A DNA stretch of 64,000 nucleotides from Bacteroidota bacterium. GTDB lineage: Bacteria; Bacteroidota; Bacteroidia; Bacteroidales; Bacteroidaceae. Of the stretch, positions 10,343 to 20,255 are shown one piece after another. Below the pieces are notes generated by a model. The model saw only the letters and a list, made by a program, of their open reading frames with translations, ran no database searches and had not been told where the DNA came from. The DNA lies in contig JAFABG010000006.1 in NCBI GenBank assembly GCA_023426145.1, forward strand, positions 76,464 through 140,463, read 5' to 3'. Numbering within the stretch: position 1 is the first letter of the stretch; the number at the start of each line of letters is the position of its first letter. The position numbers were made by a program, and so were the translations under genes.

Positions 10343-10384
10343 AGGTGTATGATTGCGAAGAAAACTTTCTTCAATCATACACCT
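10343..10384 (+). terminator. Long intrinsic terminator after the TonB receptor
   Basis: Outer stem AGGTGTATGATT/AATCATACACCT (12 bp, perfect), a GC bulge, and inner stem GAAGAA/TTCTTC around an AACT loop, followed by TTTCATTTT. Confidence 0.9.
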
Positions 10385-10924
10385 TTCATTTTAATGAAAA
10401 CGAAGGAGTTATTCATAAATAGAATGATTTAGTTTTTGTGTTTAAATCGGTTTAGTGTTGCAACTTATTTATTATAGTCTATTCTATCATTTGGGAATCA
10501 TATGTGCATATTACACTTTTAATTAGATAAATGTTAAAATTCTCTTTTAAAGGAAATATAATTATATAGTGCTATTCGGATCTTTAAAAATGTAAAATTG
10601 GTTATAATGAATTTATTTATAGGTATTTATGTCTTGCTGTAGTTCTTTTAAGAACTATTTTTTATTCGTTTATTAATATTATAGTGATAGATAGTATTTT
10701 TTTTGCTAATTCGTTAATTAATGTATTCTATATCTTGTTTTCTTTTCTTTTTTTAATTCTATTTTATGCGGAATTATTGTTTTCTGTATATCAACTTGTC
10801 ATTTTAAAACTGGTTATTTAGTTTTATTGATCTATTATTGTTGTTATTGCAATGTATATATTGTTAATATAGCGTATTTTGAAACATTTTGTTTTAATGT
10901 TATTGCGGTTTAAAAAATAATAAA

Positions 10925-10932
10925 TATATTTG
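10925..10932 (+). promoter_or_regulatory. -7 element for the second SusC/SusD operon
   Basis: TATATTTG, 53 bp upstream of the chosen SusC start. An in-frame GTG at 10932 overlaps this box, which argues against the longer reading. Confidence 0.5.
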
Positions 10933-10985
10933 TGGCGTATATGTTTAAGATTGTTTTTAATAAGTTAATTTTTAAGAGAGAATTT

Positions 10986-13900
10986 ATGAAAAGAACATTA
11001 ATGTTACTGTTTGCTTGTCTATTCATGTGGACAGGCTTTGTAACCGCTCAGAATCAAAAGGTTACAGGTACTGTGATCTCTGAAGAAGACGGTCAACTAA
11101 TTATTGGGGCCTCTGTATTGGTTAAAGGTACTCAGATCGGTACTATCACTGATGTAAATGGTAGTTTTACCCTCGCTAAAGTGCCAAGCTCCGCTACAAC
11201 TTTGGTTGTATCCTACATCGGTATGCAAACTGCTGAAGTGAAAATTGTTTCTGGAGTTATTAAGGTGGTATTAAAAACCGATGCTCAAATGATTGATGAA
11301 GTAGTTGTTACGGCATTGGGTATTAAAAAAAGTGAGAAAATGCTAGGTTATGCTGCTAGCACTGCAAAAGCCGAAGATTTGACTGTTGCCAAATCAGGTT
11401 CATTGATGAGCGGATTGCAAGGTAAGATGGCAGGTGTACAAATTTCAAGTGGTGGTGTTACTGGTACATCTCAGAAAGTCGTAATTCGTGGTATTTCTTC
11501 TGTTTCAAGCAATAACCCTTTGTATATTGTCGACGGTGTCCCTATTAATAATACCCGTATTGGTAATAATACCGTAGATTATGGTAATGGTGCAAATGAT
11601 ATAAACCCCGAAGATATTGAAAATGTGACAGTACTTAAGGGTGCATCTGCTACTGCATTATATGGAGCGCGTGCTGCTAATGGTGTTATTATGATTACCA
11701 CCAAAAAACCTCAAGGAAAGCCATCTATTACTTATGATGGTTCTTTAACTTTGACAGATATATTACGTGTTCCTATGACTCAAAACCTTTTTGGTGAAGG
11801 ATGGGGATCTTGGTCTAATGAAGAAAACGGTTCTTGGGGGCCTCGTTTGGACGGACGAGAACATTGGTGGGGTTCTACAGAACTTGAAGAGAAAATGGTT
11901 AAACCTTTTTCTTATGTTGAGAATAATATTCGTAATTTCTATCAAGTTGGAACGGAATGGAATAATAACATATCTTTGCGCTACGGTGATGAAAAAGTTG
12001 GAATTACTGCTTCTTATGGAAATGTTACTTCAAATGGTATAACTCCAAATAATGGTGACACTTTTCAACGCAACACATTCTCCTTGCGTGGGTATGCCAA
12101 TATGGATAAACTTCACTTAGATATGTCTATGAATTATGTTCGGAAGGATATGCGCCGTACTCGTAATATTTATATGGAGTTATTACAAGGAGCTTCTGAT
12201 GTTAACTTTTCTCAGATGAAGGATTATAATGATGAGCGTTATAACTCTGATAACTATTTTACTTTGTATGCTTATAATCCTTACTGGATGGTTGATAATA
12301 ACTATTCAAAGTATCAAGATGATCGTTTTTATGGTAAAGTGGAGTTGTCTTATGATATATTGAAAGAACTTAAAATAGTTGGACGTGTGGGTGGAGATTT
12401 TACTAATTATGTCACAAGAACATATGAAGCTAAATTGAATTGGTCCGAAGGGTCTTATCAGGCTAATGGTAATGGAACAACAGAGCCTGAACCTGGATAT
12501 TATTCTAAGTATCGTAATAATTATGCTCAGATTGATGCGAGTTTATTGTTGATGGGTAATCATAAATTTGGTGATATTACGCTTGGGGGTACTATAGGAT
12601 GGAACCTGAATGAAAGATCTTATGATCAAGCTGGAGCTTATAATGAAGCATTGGATATCGATAGTTGGTATGCTTACGATAATACAACGTCTTATTCTAT
12701 AGCTGATGAATCAAGCTGGAAACGTCGTTTAATTGGTTTGTTGGGACAGGTGGAGCTGGGTTATAAAGATTGGGCATTTTTAAATCTATCTGCTCGTAAT
12801 GATTGGTCCTCTACACTGCCAATTGGCAATAATAGTTTCTTTTATGGTGGCGCTAATGTTTCTATTTTACTGAATGAAGCAGTTCCTTTCTTGAAAAAGG
12901 TTGAAGATTTAAATTTACTTAAAGTTCGTGCTGCAATTGGTCAGACTGGTAATGATGCGGGGACATATATGACTAATTCATATTATACGCCATGGAAATC
13001 TTATTATACATATCTTCCTATTAACGGAGTGTCGGGTCTTACGGAATATAATCGACTTCCAAATACAAACCTTAAACCTGAGATTACTACTGAATATGAG
13101 CTCGGATTGAATGCTGTTTTCTTCAGTAATAGATTGAGTGTAGATTTGGCTTGGTATAACCGTCAAACAAAAAATCAAATTATATCCGCTACTTTAGCTC
13201 CTGAAACAGGGTACACCTCTAATACGAGAAATGTTGGAAAGTTAGAGAATAAAGGTGTTGAAGCTGCACTAAACTTTACTCCAGTACGTAACAAAAATTG
13301 GGAGTGGAATGTTGGGGCGACTTTCTCTAAGAACTGGAGTAAAGTGAAAGAATTATGGGATGGACTTGATGAATACACTGTATCAGCTGGAGGATATACT
13401 AGTGTTCGTGGTGTTTCATATGTACTCAAAGTAGGAGAGCCTATTGGTATTTTTAAACTTCCTGCTGAGGCAGTAGTAAAGGATGATAAGAGCCCTTATT
13501 ATGGCTATCGTATTGTAAATACAAATGGATTTTTGACAGCAAGTACTACTGATTATGCTTATTTGGGGTCATCTCAGCCAGATTTTGTAATGGGATTCAC
13601 TACAAGTCTTAAGTATAAAGGGTTTACACTTGCAGCGACAGGTGATTGGCATAAAGGTGGGTTGATGTATTCTAATACTTCTTATATTACTCATTTTAAT
13701 GGTAATTCTACCCAAACTGTATATAATGAACGTGACTCGTTCGTTTACCCTCTGTCTGTAAAGTCTGTAGGTGGTGTTTACGTCGAGAATAATATTCCTG
13801 TGTATGCTTACAACATGTATGCAGCACAAGGTAACTATTCTTATAATCCTGAAGTTCGTAGAGATTTCATTGTAAGTCGTTCTTATTTCAAGTTACGTGA

Positions 13901-14129
13901 ATTAGCTTTGACTTATAATTTTCCAAAATCTATAGCAAAAAAACTTAGCATGCAGAATTTATCTTTAGGATTTGTTGGTCATAACTTATTTTTGATAACT
14001 CCTAAAAAGCAAAACTATATCGACCCAGAATCATCTAACTACGGTAATGATATTGATTCTGAGTTTGGTGAAACTTTGGGTACTGTATCTACACGTAGTT
14101 ATGGTATAAACTTGAAAGTTGTTTTTTAA
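10986..14129 (+). CDS. SusC-like TonB-linked outer membrane receptor
   Basis: 1047 residues from ATG 10986; the frame extends 18 codons further upstream, but that part overlaps the promoter and the signal peptide (RTLMLLFACLFMWTGFVTAQ) begins at this ATG. Domains: carboxypeptidase-D regulatory-like (about 24-105, KVTGTVISEEDGQLIIGASV), plug (about 110-235) with PLYIVDGVPINN and SATALYGARAANGVIMITTKK, then a large barrel ending in SYGINLKVVF. It works with the SusD encoded 21 bp downstream to import an unidentified nutrient. No hydrolase or regulator is adjacent. Confidence 0.97.
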   Translation: MKRTLMLLFACLFMWTGFVTAQNQKVTGTVISEEDGQLIIGASVLVKGTQIGTITDVNGSFTLAKVPSSATTLVVSYIGMQTAEVKIVSGVIKVVLKTDAQMIDEVVVTALGIKKSEKMLGYAASTAKAEDLTVAKSGSLMSGLQGKMAGVQISSGGVTGTSQKVVIRGISSVSSNNPLYIVDGVPINNTRIGNNTVDYGNGANDINPEDIENVTVLKGASATALYGARAANGVIMITTKKPQGKPSITYDGSLTLTDILRVPMTQNLFGEGWGSWSNEENGSWGPRLDGREHWWGSTELEEKMVKPFSYVENNIRNFYQVGTEWNNNISLRYGDEKVGITASYGNVTSNGITPNNGDTFQRNTFSLRGYANMDKLHLDMSMNYVRKDMRRTRNIYMELLQGASDVNFSQMKDYNDERYNSDNYFTLYAYNPYWMVDNNYSKYQDDRFYGKVELSYDILKELKIVGRVGGDFTNYVTRTYEAKLNWSEGSYQANGNGTTEPEPGYYSKYRNNYAQIDASLLLMGNHKFGDITLGGTIGWNLNERSYDQAGAYNEALDIDSWYAYDNTTSYSIADESSWKRRLIGLLGQVELGYKDWAFLNLSARNDWSSTLPIGNNSFFYGGANVSILLNEAVPFLKKVEDLNLLKVRAAIGQTGNDAGTYMTNSYYTPWKSYYTYLPINGVSGLTEYNRLPNTNLKPEITTEYELGLNAVFFSNRLSVDLAWYNRQTKNQIISATLAPETGYTSNTRNVGKLENKGVEAALNFTPVRNKNWEWNVGATFSKNWSKVKELWDGLDEYTVSAGGYTSVRGVSYVLKVGEPIGIFKLPAEAVVKDDKSPYYGYRIVNTNGFLTASTTDYAYLGSSQPDFVMGFTTSLKYKGFTLAATGDWHKGGLMYSNTSYITHFNGNSTQTVYNERDSFVYPLSVKSVGGVYVENNIPVYAYNMYAAQGNYSYNPEVRRDFIVSRSYFKLRELALTYNFPKSIAKKLSMQNLSLGFVGHNLFLITPKKQNYIDPESSNYGNDIDSEFGETLGTVSTRSYGINLKVVF

Positions 14130-14150
14130 CTCTAAATAAAAAATTGAATT

Positions 14151-15737
14151 ATGAAGAAATATATAACTTGGGGATTGCTTTTTTTAAGTGTAGCTTTCCT
14201 GATTGGCTCAATGACTGCTTGCAGCAATAGCAGTTATCTAGATATCAATTATAATCCTAACTATCCGTCTTCTGCTACTTGTAAAAATCTTGTACCTGCA
14301 GCTGAAGCTTCTACTGTTGCTGTTTTGGGACTTTATGGAACGGTAACTGGAAATATGTGGTGCCAATATACAACACAAGGAAACTCTACTAATCAATACA
14401 ATAATTTGTGTGGTTATGCTGTTACAACAAGTGAAAGTTATCCTCCCGTTACATCGCTATGGCAAAATAGTTACGCCAATGCTTTGGAGGATCTTAAGTT
14501 GGCTTTAACGGATGCAGAAGCTAAAGGTTTATGGAACTATTGGTTAGTAGCTAAAGTTTTACAGGCTTATCATTTTCTAATGTTGACGGACTCTTATGGC
14601 GATATTCCTTTTACAGAAGCTCTCAATCCACAGTTAGTGAACCCAGCGTTTGATAGCAGTGAGGATGTAGTCTATCCTGGTATTTTAGCAATGTTAGATG
14701 CTGCAATTGCAAAAGGTGACGATGCAATAAATGCAGAAAGAGCTTCTGCTATGGGAAATAACGATTTGTTTTTTTCAGGTTCGATGTCTAAATGGGTCGC
14801 TTTTGCAAAAAGTCTAAAATTGAAGATGTATTTAAAGTCTTACAGCACATATGGCACTCAGATTGCTAGTTTACTTAGTGGTGGTGGTCTTTTAGAAGAA
14901 GATTGTGCGTGGACTGCATGGGAAGATGCTACAAATAAGAGTAACCCGTTTTATGAGTATAATATTCGTCAGCTGAATACAACTGAAAATGTTCGTGCTT
15001 GTCATACTTTTCTTGAATATATGTTGAATAAGAAGGATTCACGTATCGCTTATATCTATGAACCGACCAACGATTCGAAGGCAACTTACTCCACTGAAGC
15101 GGAGTGGATAGCACATATGGATTTATGCTATGAAGGTCTTATCTGTGGTCCTAACTCTGGTAAAATTGAAACGACTGATGCACCTATTTCATCTACTTCA
15201 CGTTTTCGTCAACGTTATAATGATCCTGTTTATCTGATGAATGCAGCTGAGTGTCAGTTGATGATTGCAGAAGCTTATGCGCGTGCTGGTAATAAAGTAA
15301 AAGCAAAAGAATACTATGATAGCTCAATTTTAGCAGGTTTCAGCCGTTGGGAACTAGACGGTAGTACTTTTGTAAATGGAGTTTATAAGTTCGATGATAC
15401 TGATATTTCAACAATGTTGAAAAGTATAGGTATGCAATATTGGGTAAGTTATGCTGGCGCTAACTCTTATGATGGATGGATTACACGTAATCGACTAGGA
15501 ATTCCTGTAGTACAAGCAGATATAGTTGTCCGCAAGAGCGAAGTACCTTTAAAGAGAGAATTAACTGATGGGTACGTTTTAGGGACTCTGGTTGATCCAA
15601 TTGGAAGTAATTTAAATGCAGGAGAATATCCTTTGAGACTTCTCTATCCAACAGCAACTACATTGTACAATACTTCTTCGGCAGAGTATGTGAATACTTA
15701 TGGAAATAGTATGATAAAACCTTTGTGGTGGGAGTAA
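14151..15737 (+). CDS. SusD/RagB-family lipoprotein (SusD-like 2 type)
   Basis: 528 residues with a lipoprotein signal (SMTACSNS, Cys about residue 24). Family features: ALEDLKLALTDAEAKG helix, AKVLQAYHFLMLTDSYGDIPFTEAL, and KWVAFAKSLKLKMYLK, matching the shorter SusD-like subfamily common beside SusC receptors. The C-terminal section (GYVLGTLVDPIGSN onward) does not show the ENRRFYDVRRW motif of the first SusD in this window, so the two systems are of different subtypes. It is co-transcribed with the SusC upstream. Confidence 0.93.
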   Translation: MKKYITWGLLFLSVAFLIGSMTACSNSSYLDINYNPNYPSSATCKNLVPAAEASTVAVLGLYGTVTGNMWCQYTTQGNSTNQYNNLCGYAVTTSESYPPVTSLWQNSYANALEDLKLALTDAEAKGLWNYWLVAKVLQAYHFLMLTDSYGDIPFTEALNPQLVNPAFDSSEDVVYPGILAMLDAAIAKGDDAINAERASAMGNNDLFFSGSMSKWVAFAKSLKLKMYLKSYSTYGTQIASLLSGGGLLEEDCAWTAWEDATNKSNPFYEYNIRQLNTTENVRACHTFLEYMLNKKDSRIAYIYEPTNDSKATYSTEAEWIAHMDLCYEGLICGPNSGKIETTDAPISSTSRFRQRYNDPVYLMNAAECQLMIAEAYARAGNKVKAKEYYDSSILAGFSRWELDGSTFVNGVYKFDDTDISTMLKSIGMQYWVSYAGANSYDGWITRNRLGIPVVQADIVVRKSEVPLKRELTDGYVLGTLVDPIGSNLNAGEYPLRLLYPTATTLYNTSSAEYVNTYGNSMIKPLWWE

Positions 15738-15766
15738 TTTAATGTAAAATTTAAAAAAATGATAAT

Positions 15767-16321
15767 ATGAAGAAAATAACCTACTTAATAGGAAGTTTGA
15801 TGATGCTAATTTGGATATTAGCATCATGTACCGAGGGTACTGATTTTGATATTAATTATACCCCTATTGCCCCAATTGGTGGACAATATGTTGTGACTGT
15901 TTCTTATGGTTTCGATAAAACTAAAAGTGATGTTGAGTTTTGGGCTGATCCTACGAATGTTAAAGATTCGTTACAGATATATGCTTATCTTAGCAACACA
16001 ACATTTTTTGATACTGATTCTGCTTGGGTTCGTATAGGGAGTTATTCGGCTAGAAATGGATATAATATCAATACTAAAGTATTTATTGATATGAGTAATT
16101 ACAGTTTCTCAGGATTAAACATTAACAATTTTGTTGGTAATTCTATTACCCCTGTTGATAGCGTTACTATTAATGGCTTTTGCACACATAATAATTTTGT
16201 AGCACCTTCTGGTGCTACAACCGATTATATTAGTTTTATTTATTCTCGTACAGATTTGCCTGGCTATCACTGGAAAGTAGAAGGATGGAAATATACGGGA
16301 TGGGCAGAAGATGATTATTAA
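15767..16321 (+). CDS. Small lipoprotein, possibly BT1490-like (Lipid_bd)
   Basis: 184 residues with a lipoprotein signal (WILASCTEGTDF, Cys about residue 23). The mature part is strand-rich with repeated aromatic residues (GGQYVVTVSYGFDKT, GYHWKVEGWKYTGW). It is third in the SusC/SusD operon, 29 bp after the SusD stop, and is followed by a strong terminator. It resembles the short lipoproteins annotated as lipid-binding putative hydrolases (BT1490 type) that often follow this SusD subtype, but I am only moderately sure of that. A surface accessory protein for the same nutrient is the safest reading. Confidence 0.7.
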   Translation: MKKITYLIGSLMMLIWILASCTEGTDFDINYTPIAPIGGQYVVTVSYGFDKTKSDVEFWADPTNVKDSLQIYAYLSNTTFFDTDSAWVRIGSYSARNGYNINTKVFIDMSNYSFSGLNINNFVGNSITPVDSVTINGFCTHNNFVAPSGATTDYISFIYSRTDLPGYHWKVEGWKYTGWAEDDY

Positions 16322-16443
16322 TTACGATAAAATCACTAAAAACAGGATTGAAAGCGTTCTATTCTGTCTTTTCTAAGAATTCTCTTAGAGTTTTAATCTT
16401 TACATTAATGTTTCTTTACTTTAACACTTAAGAAACAATTTTT

Positions 16444-16467
16444 GGGTATCTTCGTGAGAAGATACCC
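16444..16467 (+). terminator. Intrinsic terminator of the second SusC/SusD operon
   Basis: GGGTATCTTC, GTGA loop, GAAGATACCC: a perfect 10-bp stem followed by TTTT. It lies 122 bp after the last gene. Confidence 0.92.
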
Positions 16468-17064
16468 TTTTAAATTTATACCTAGCATGCCGTATGTTTT
16501 AATAGCAAGTGTTGAACATGCTCTGTTTATATGAATCTTTATGTAATAGTAAGGAGACCTCATTGGAGTAAAAATGTATAATAATTTACGGTAAATTTTT
16601 GGTCTAACAATTTAGAAATGAGTGTTAATTAGTACAAGATGGGCTTGAAGGAAAAGGCTAAATTCTATAGTTATCCGAATTTATATCGAGTAAAGTCGAA
16701 AGATGTATGTGATGAAAGTATAGTTTTTTTGACTTCCTTAAAAGTAGAGAAGGTGGATTATCGGAATCATCCTGTCCTCTTCTATTTTTCAATACTCATA
16801 AGAGTATTGTACATACGAACAGCTGTTGTCAGGTGAAAAGGATATTGTATTGTATGCTGGCAAGCTATGTTCGCATGAATTTATGTCAGATAGTTGACCC
16901 ATGAAAGCATTTTACCACTTTTGAATTATATAAATATCGCTAACTCTGTATCAATTATGAACAATCGTTATTTGTAAAGCGGCACGTATGGTGATATTAA
17001 GAGTACAGCTTGGGAAATGATCTCATGTTTCCTAGTAGATCATGTTTAGTATATGTAAAAACAA

Positions 17065-17094
17065 AAAGATCCGGCTTTCACAAGCTGGATCTTT
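17065..17094. terminator. Bidirectional intrinsic terminator
   Basis: AAAGATCCGGCTT, TCAC, AAGCTGGATCTTT: a 13-bp stem with one G-T, flanked by T/A runs on both sides. Ends candidate small RNA A on the minus strand. Confidence 0.75.
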
Positions 17095-17265
17095 TGTTTA
17101 CTAGAATTTATGTGCTTATACATTCATTCTGTAATATTGAATACATTATATGGTTTCTAAAACTAACAACCAAATATGGGAATGCGGGAGAATCACTTCG
17201 GCCGATTCTAATGTGTTCAATGTGGTTACGTAATTTTTAATTATGACTAATAAATTCAATTCTGA
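17065..17265 (-). ncRNA. Candidate small RNA A (paralogue of 29109-29199)
   Basis: Transcription leftward from the promoter at 17271-17301 would give about 200 nt ending at the hairpin 17065-17094 and T-rich GATCTTTTTGTTTTT. No reading frame of note is present. About 60 bp at its 5' end, including the promoter, is nearly identical to candidate B at 29153-29213. A second hairpin (AGAATC, 9-nt loop, GATTCT at 17189-17209) contains CGAAGTGATT, recalling the CGAAGTGAGTT in B's terminator. Start and end are inferred from promoter and terminator. Confidence 0.55.
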
Positions 17266-17270
17266 TACTG

Positions 17271-17301
17271 CAAAGATAGGGAGTTAATGACTTTTATGCA
17301 A
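17271..17301 (-). promoter_or_regulatory. Promoter of candidate small RNA A
   Basis: Reading the minus strand: TTGC (17301-17298), 19 nt, TATCTTTG (17278-17271). No gene starts within 1 kb downstream on this strand, so the promoter must serve an RNA. Confidence 0.65.
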
Positions 17302-17830
17302 TCACCTAAAATGGGTATTCTTTGGAGAATAACTAGCAATATATAATGGGTTTATTTGAAGATATTTTTAAAATATTGATGTGTTAATATGTATGGCATT
17401 TTGGGCAATAATATTTCTATTTGATATTAATTTGTTGATTTAACTTTCTGGTGTTATTCCCGATTTACTTTAAATAGCAATTGGTCTTTCATAAAACAGG
17501 TTTATTTTATTATCATTTAGGCTTTTTAGCCCCTACAGAGCACTACTTAGTTACATTAAGAATAAAGGTGTACACGGTATTGGATATATACATGTTGCAG
17601 ATAGGATAACTATGCGCTTTGAATAGTGTAAGTATATGGTGTAAATAGCGTAACTATGGTCTAGGTATAGTGTTAGTATCCTAGAAAAATAGCATGAATT
17701 CAATGCTTTTTAAGTTCCTGTTTTTCTATTTTAGTCGTCGTTTATAATCGTATTTTCTGAACGATGTGAAATGCTATTTTGACTTTTATTGGTCTTTTAA
17801 GTAGTTATTTTGGGAAAAAGAATGGAAATG

Positions 17831-17863
17831 ATCATTTTGCTTTAGTGTTTCTAGCAAAATGAT
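17831..17863. repeat. 11-bp inverted repeat
   Basis: ATCATTTTGCT, 11-nt spacer, AGCAAAATGAT. A third copy of ATTTTGCT follows at about 17864. No gene ends close by on the plus strand; function unknown. Confidence 0.5.
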
Positions 17864-17942
17864 ATTTTGCTAATTGCTTAGGATCAAATAAAAAAGAAGT
17901 GTAGTTGTATGGACGGAATTTTACGATTCTATGCGTGTTAGT

Positions 17943-17975
17943 AAATACAAATTGTCAATTTGACAATTTGTATTT
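17943..17975. terminator. 33-bp palindrome after the CcsBA gene
   Basis: AAATACAAATTGTCAA, one T, then its exact reverse complement. It lies 18 bp beyond the stop of the minus-strand ccs gene, so a terminator role is likely, although the stem is AT-rich and no clear extra T-run follows. Confidence 0.6.
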
Positions 17976-17993
17976 GACCCTTATATCTTGTTG

Positions 17994-20237
17994 TTAACTA
18001 TTAGCATAGCTATGCATTCCACCTAAAAGAAAATTAACTCCGAAATATGTAAATAGTACCGCTAAAAAAGCTATAATAGAGAATAGATGAAAAAATATAG
18101 GCTTGCGAAACCAAGAGAGTGTTGAAGAATGTAGAGCTAAGGCATAAATCAGCATGGTAACTAAGGCCCATACTTCTTTGGGATCCCATCCCCAGTATCT
18201 TCCCCACGAAACGTTTGCCCATATTGCCCCCACAAAAATACCGATCGTCAATAAAAAGACAGCAGGATAGAGCATTATTTCGCTGATAATTTGCAATCGC
18301 TTAATTTGTGAGGTGCATTTCTTGGGTGAACAGTGTAGTATTACAGCGGTTACTCCATTGAGCATGGTGAACCCCAGCAATGTATAAGCCATCATAATGA
18401 CGACTACGTGTATGCTTAGCAAAGGGGAAGCTAGTACAGGCATTAATTGTGTGATTTGAGGGTTGGCTTCTCCTAACATCGAAACTAGCAGTGTAAGCCC
18501 GCAAAGCAAGAACCCGAAGGGTAATGTCATACGGAATTTGCGTTGTAAAAAGAAAGTAAGTAAAATGCTACACCAAGCCATAAATTGCATAGTTTCAAAT
18601 CCATTTGACAATGGAAGATGATTACTTATATAACCTCGAAAGATAATGACGGTACTAAGATAAATGAAAATGGTAACTAAGATGAGGGTTAATATAAGTT
18701 GCCAATAACTTCCTTTGCTGTGCAAGGTAATCATTTGATGGCAATAATATAGGAAGGCTAATAAGCCAATGGTGATGCAAAGCATAGCTAGTGGACGAGT
18801 ATAATTTAAGTTATTATACAACTTCTCGACTGCGAAACGGCTATTTGTGGGAAGTGTTGTTCCTGCTTCTTTTCGTTGATACTTCTTTATCTTTTTTAAT
18901 AACATAGCTGCTTCTTCATAATTTTTCCCCGCTACTTTTTCGGCGACATAACTCATGCTATTTCTGATAAAGGCCCATTGGCCATCGGGCACATCTTGAG
19001 GTAATTTGTCGGCTAGAGAATACCATGTTGTCCGTTGAGTTTCTATGTTATGATAAGGGTAGATTTTTAAAATATTCCCAGTGCATAGCATGCTAATAAG
19101 ACTAAATTTTTCATTGGAACTCTCAAATTTTGCCCGATTATTTATTTTGATGTTTCTTTGCACATTTGCTTCAAGTTTGTAACCGTTTATATTTACAAAA
19201 TCTGTTAGACAGGCATAATCTTGATCAATGCCAAGTAACTTTTTAATTTCTTTACTTTTTATGCGAATCATTGGCTCTTTCTTCCAATCATCATAATAGA
19301 AGAACCACCCCGTAAGCACTTGTTCAGCGCTAAGTCCTTTGTAACTCGATTTGCCATATAATTTAAGGGTAAAGTCTTTTGCTAATGTTTGTAGAGGGCA
19401 GATACGGTCATTATAATATAGATATAAATCGCCGAATTGTTCGGCGATATGTTTGGGCAAAGTTTCAGGACGGTCAGTAGCTTGTAATGTATTGGTTGAG
19501 GCATAAACAAAGAATAGAATCACTGTTGCTGTTTTATGCAATAAGGGGTGGTGAAGTAGCTGAGAGAAACGATTGTGCTTTTTAAAAAAGTAAGCAATCA
19601 AGCAACAGAATAATAGGGTATACCCAGTATAGGTGATGGCAATGCCATAAGGGTCATAATAGACAGATAAAGTGCTCCCTTTAGTATCTTCGTCGTATTT
19701 TGATTGGTAGAAACGATAATTGTGGTAGCTGTATATGTGATTCATTGATATTTCGCCTTTATGTTTTTCTCCAGTATCCTCATTGACACTAACTGTGCTG
19801 ACGAAGTCCATTGGTGCAAATGTCCCCGGATAATATTCTAAATAGAAATCTGTAAGAGAAATTTTGAATGGGAGATTGGCGGTCTTTCCGTTGTGTAAGG
19901 TGAAGGTGCTACAAGGGGCGCTATCTTGACGGAGGTGTATAGCTCCTTGAATACCCAATAAATGTGTAGTTAGTGCTCCTGATAGTATCAGAATAAATGA
20001 AAGATGCAAGCTGAAAACGAGGACTTGTTTTTGGACTTTTCGTAAGAGCAAGTAGAGGATAGAAGCTACAGCAGTCATTCCCCATAGAATGATAAAAATT
20101 GGTGAGGAATAAATTTGCTGTGCTACTAATGTACTTCCGTATGCTTTTTCTAGGATAGTAGCAGTGATTAAGATGCATACGAGTATGCCTATCAGTCCGA
20201 AAGATAGATATTTTAGGAGTTGTTTGTATGTAGCCAT
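17994..20237 (-). CDS. Fused ResB/CcsA cytochrome c biogenesis protein
   Basis: 747 residues, a natural fusion of System II cytochrome c synthetase parts as in NrfI/CcsBA proteins. The N-terminal ResB-like half has membrane helices at about residues 12-30, 45-65 and 75-92 and a periplasmic domain; the C-terminal CcsA half has the haem-handling WWD motif (RYWGWDPKEVWALV) near residue 690, flanked by His residues in membrane helices (LLSIHVVVIMMAY, ALALHSS). It exports haem and ligates it to CxxCH motifs outside the membrane. The neighbouring di-haem oxidoreductase is an obvious client. It is last in a minus-strand set and is separated from the di-haem gene by a structured 126-bp gap. Confidence 0.93.
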   Translation of the reverse strand: MATYKQLLKYLSFGLIGILVCILITATILEKAYGSTLVAQQIYSSPIFIILWGMTAVASILYLLLRKVQKQVLVFSLHLSFILILSGALTTHLLGIQGAIHLRQDSAPCSTFTLHNGKTANLPFKISLTDFYLEYYPGTFAPMDFVSTVSVNEDTGEKHKGEISMNHIYSYHNYRFYQSKYDEDTKGSTLSVYYDPYGIAITYTGYTLLFCCLIAYFFKKHNRFSQLLHHPLLHKTATVILFFVYASTNTLQATDRPETLPKHIAEQFGDLYLYYNDRICPLQTLAKDFTLKLYGKSSYKGLSAEQVLTGWFFYYDDWKKEPMIRIKSKEIKKLLGIDQDYACLTDFVNINGYKLEANVQRNIKINNRAKFESSNEKFSLISMLCTGNILKIYPYHNIETQRTTWYSLADKLPQDVPDGQWAFIRNSMSYVAEKVAGKNYEEAAMLLKKIKKYQRKEAGTTLPTNSRFAVEKLYNNLNYTRPLAMLCITIGLLAFLYYCHQMITLHSKGSYWQLILTLILVTIFIYLSTVIIFRGYISNHLPLSNGFETMQFMAWCSILLTFFLQRKFRMTLPFGFLLCGLTLLVSMLGEANPQITQLMPVLASPLLSIHVVVIMMAYTLLGFTMLNGVTAVILHCSPKKCTSQIKRLQIISEIMLYPAVFLLTIGIFVGAIWANVSWGRYWGWDPKEVWALVTMLIYALALHSSTLSWFRKPIFFHLFSIIAFLAVLFTYFGVNFLLGGMHSYANS

Positions 20238-20255
20238 TCGATTGTAGTTAAATAA

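Larger units (their letters stand above)
10237..10985 (+). other. 749-bp AT-rich intergenic region
   Basis: Holds the terminator at 10343-10384 and, at its right end, the -7 box for the next SusC. Between about 10390 and 10900 the sequence is very AT-rich, with no believable reading frame or strong hairpin. Confidence 0.6.
16322..17993. other. 1.67-kb gene-poor region
   Basis: Contains the terminator at 16444-16467, a candidate small RNA on the minus strand (17065-17265) with its promoter, an inverted repeat at 17831-17863 and a 33-bp palindrome at 17943-17975. Short frames such as 16639-16836 and 17010-17240 have no coding character. A short stretch near 17610-17690 holds loose repeats of TAACTATG and GTGTAA/GTGTTA units. 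Confidence 0.6.

Noticed and set aside
10932..10985. 18-codon N-terminal extension of the second SusC
   Set aside because: GTG lies on the -7 promoter box, and the signal peptide starts at 10986.
16639..16836. 65-codon frame in the gene-poor gap
   Set aside because: No homology pattern, no promoter and no ribosome site; composition like the surrounding non-coding DNA.
17010..17240. 76-codon plus-strand frame across the small RNA A region
   Set aside because: Runs through a terminator and the shared RNA element; better explained by the RNA on the other strand.
17610..17690. Loose tandem repeats (TAACTATG, GTGTAA-type units)
   Set aside because: Units are irregular in length and sequence; not a CRISPR array or a clear tandem repeat.
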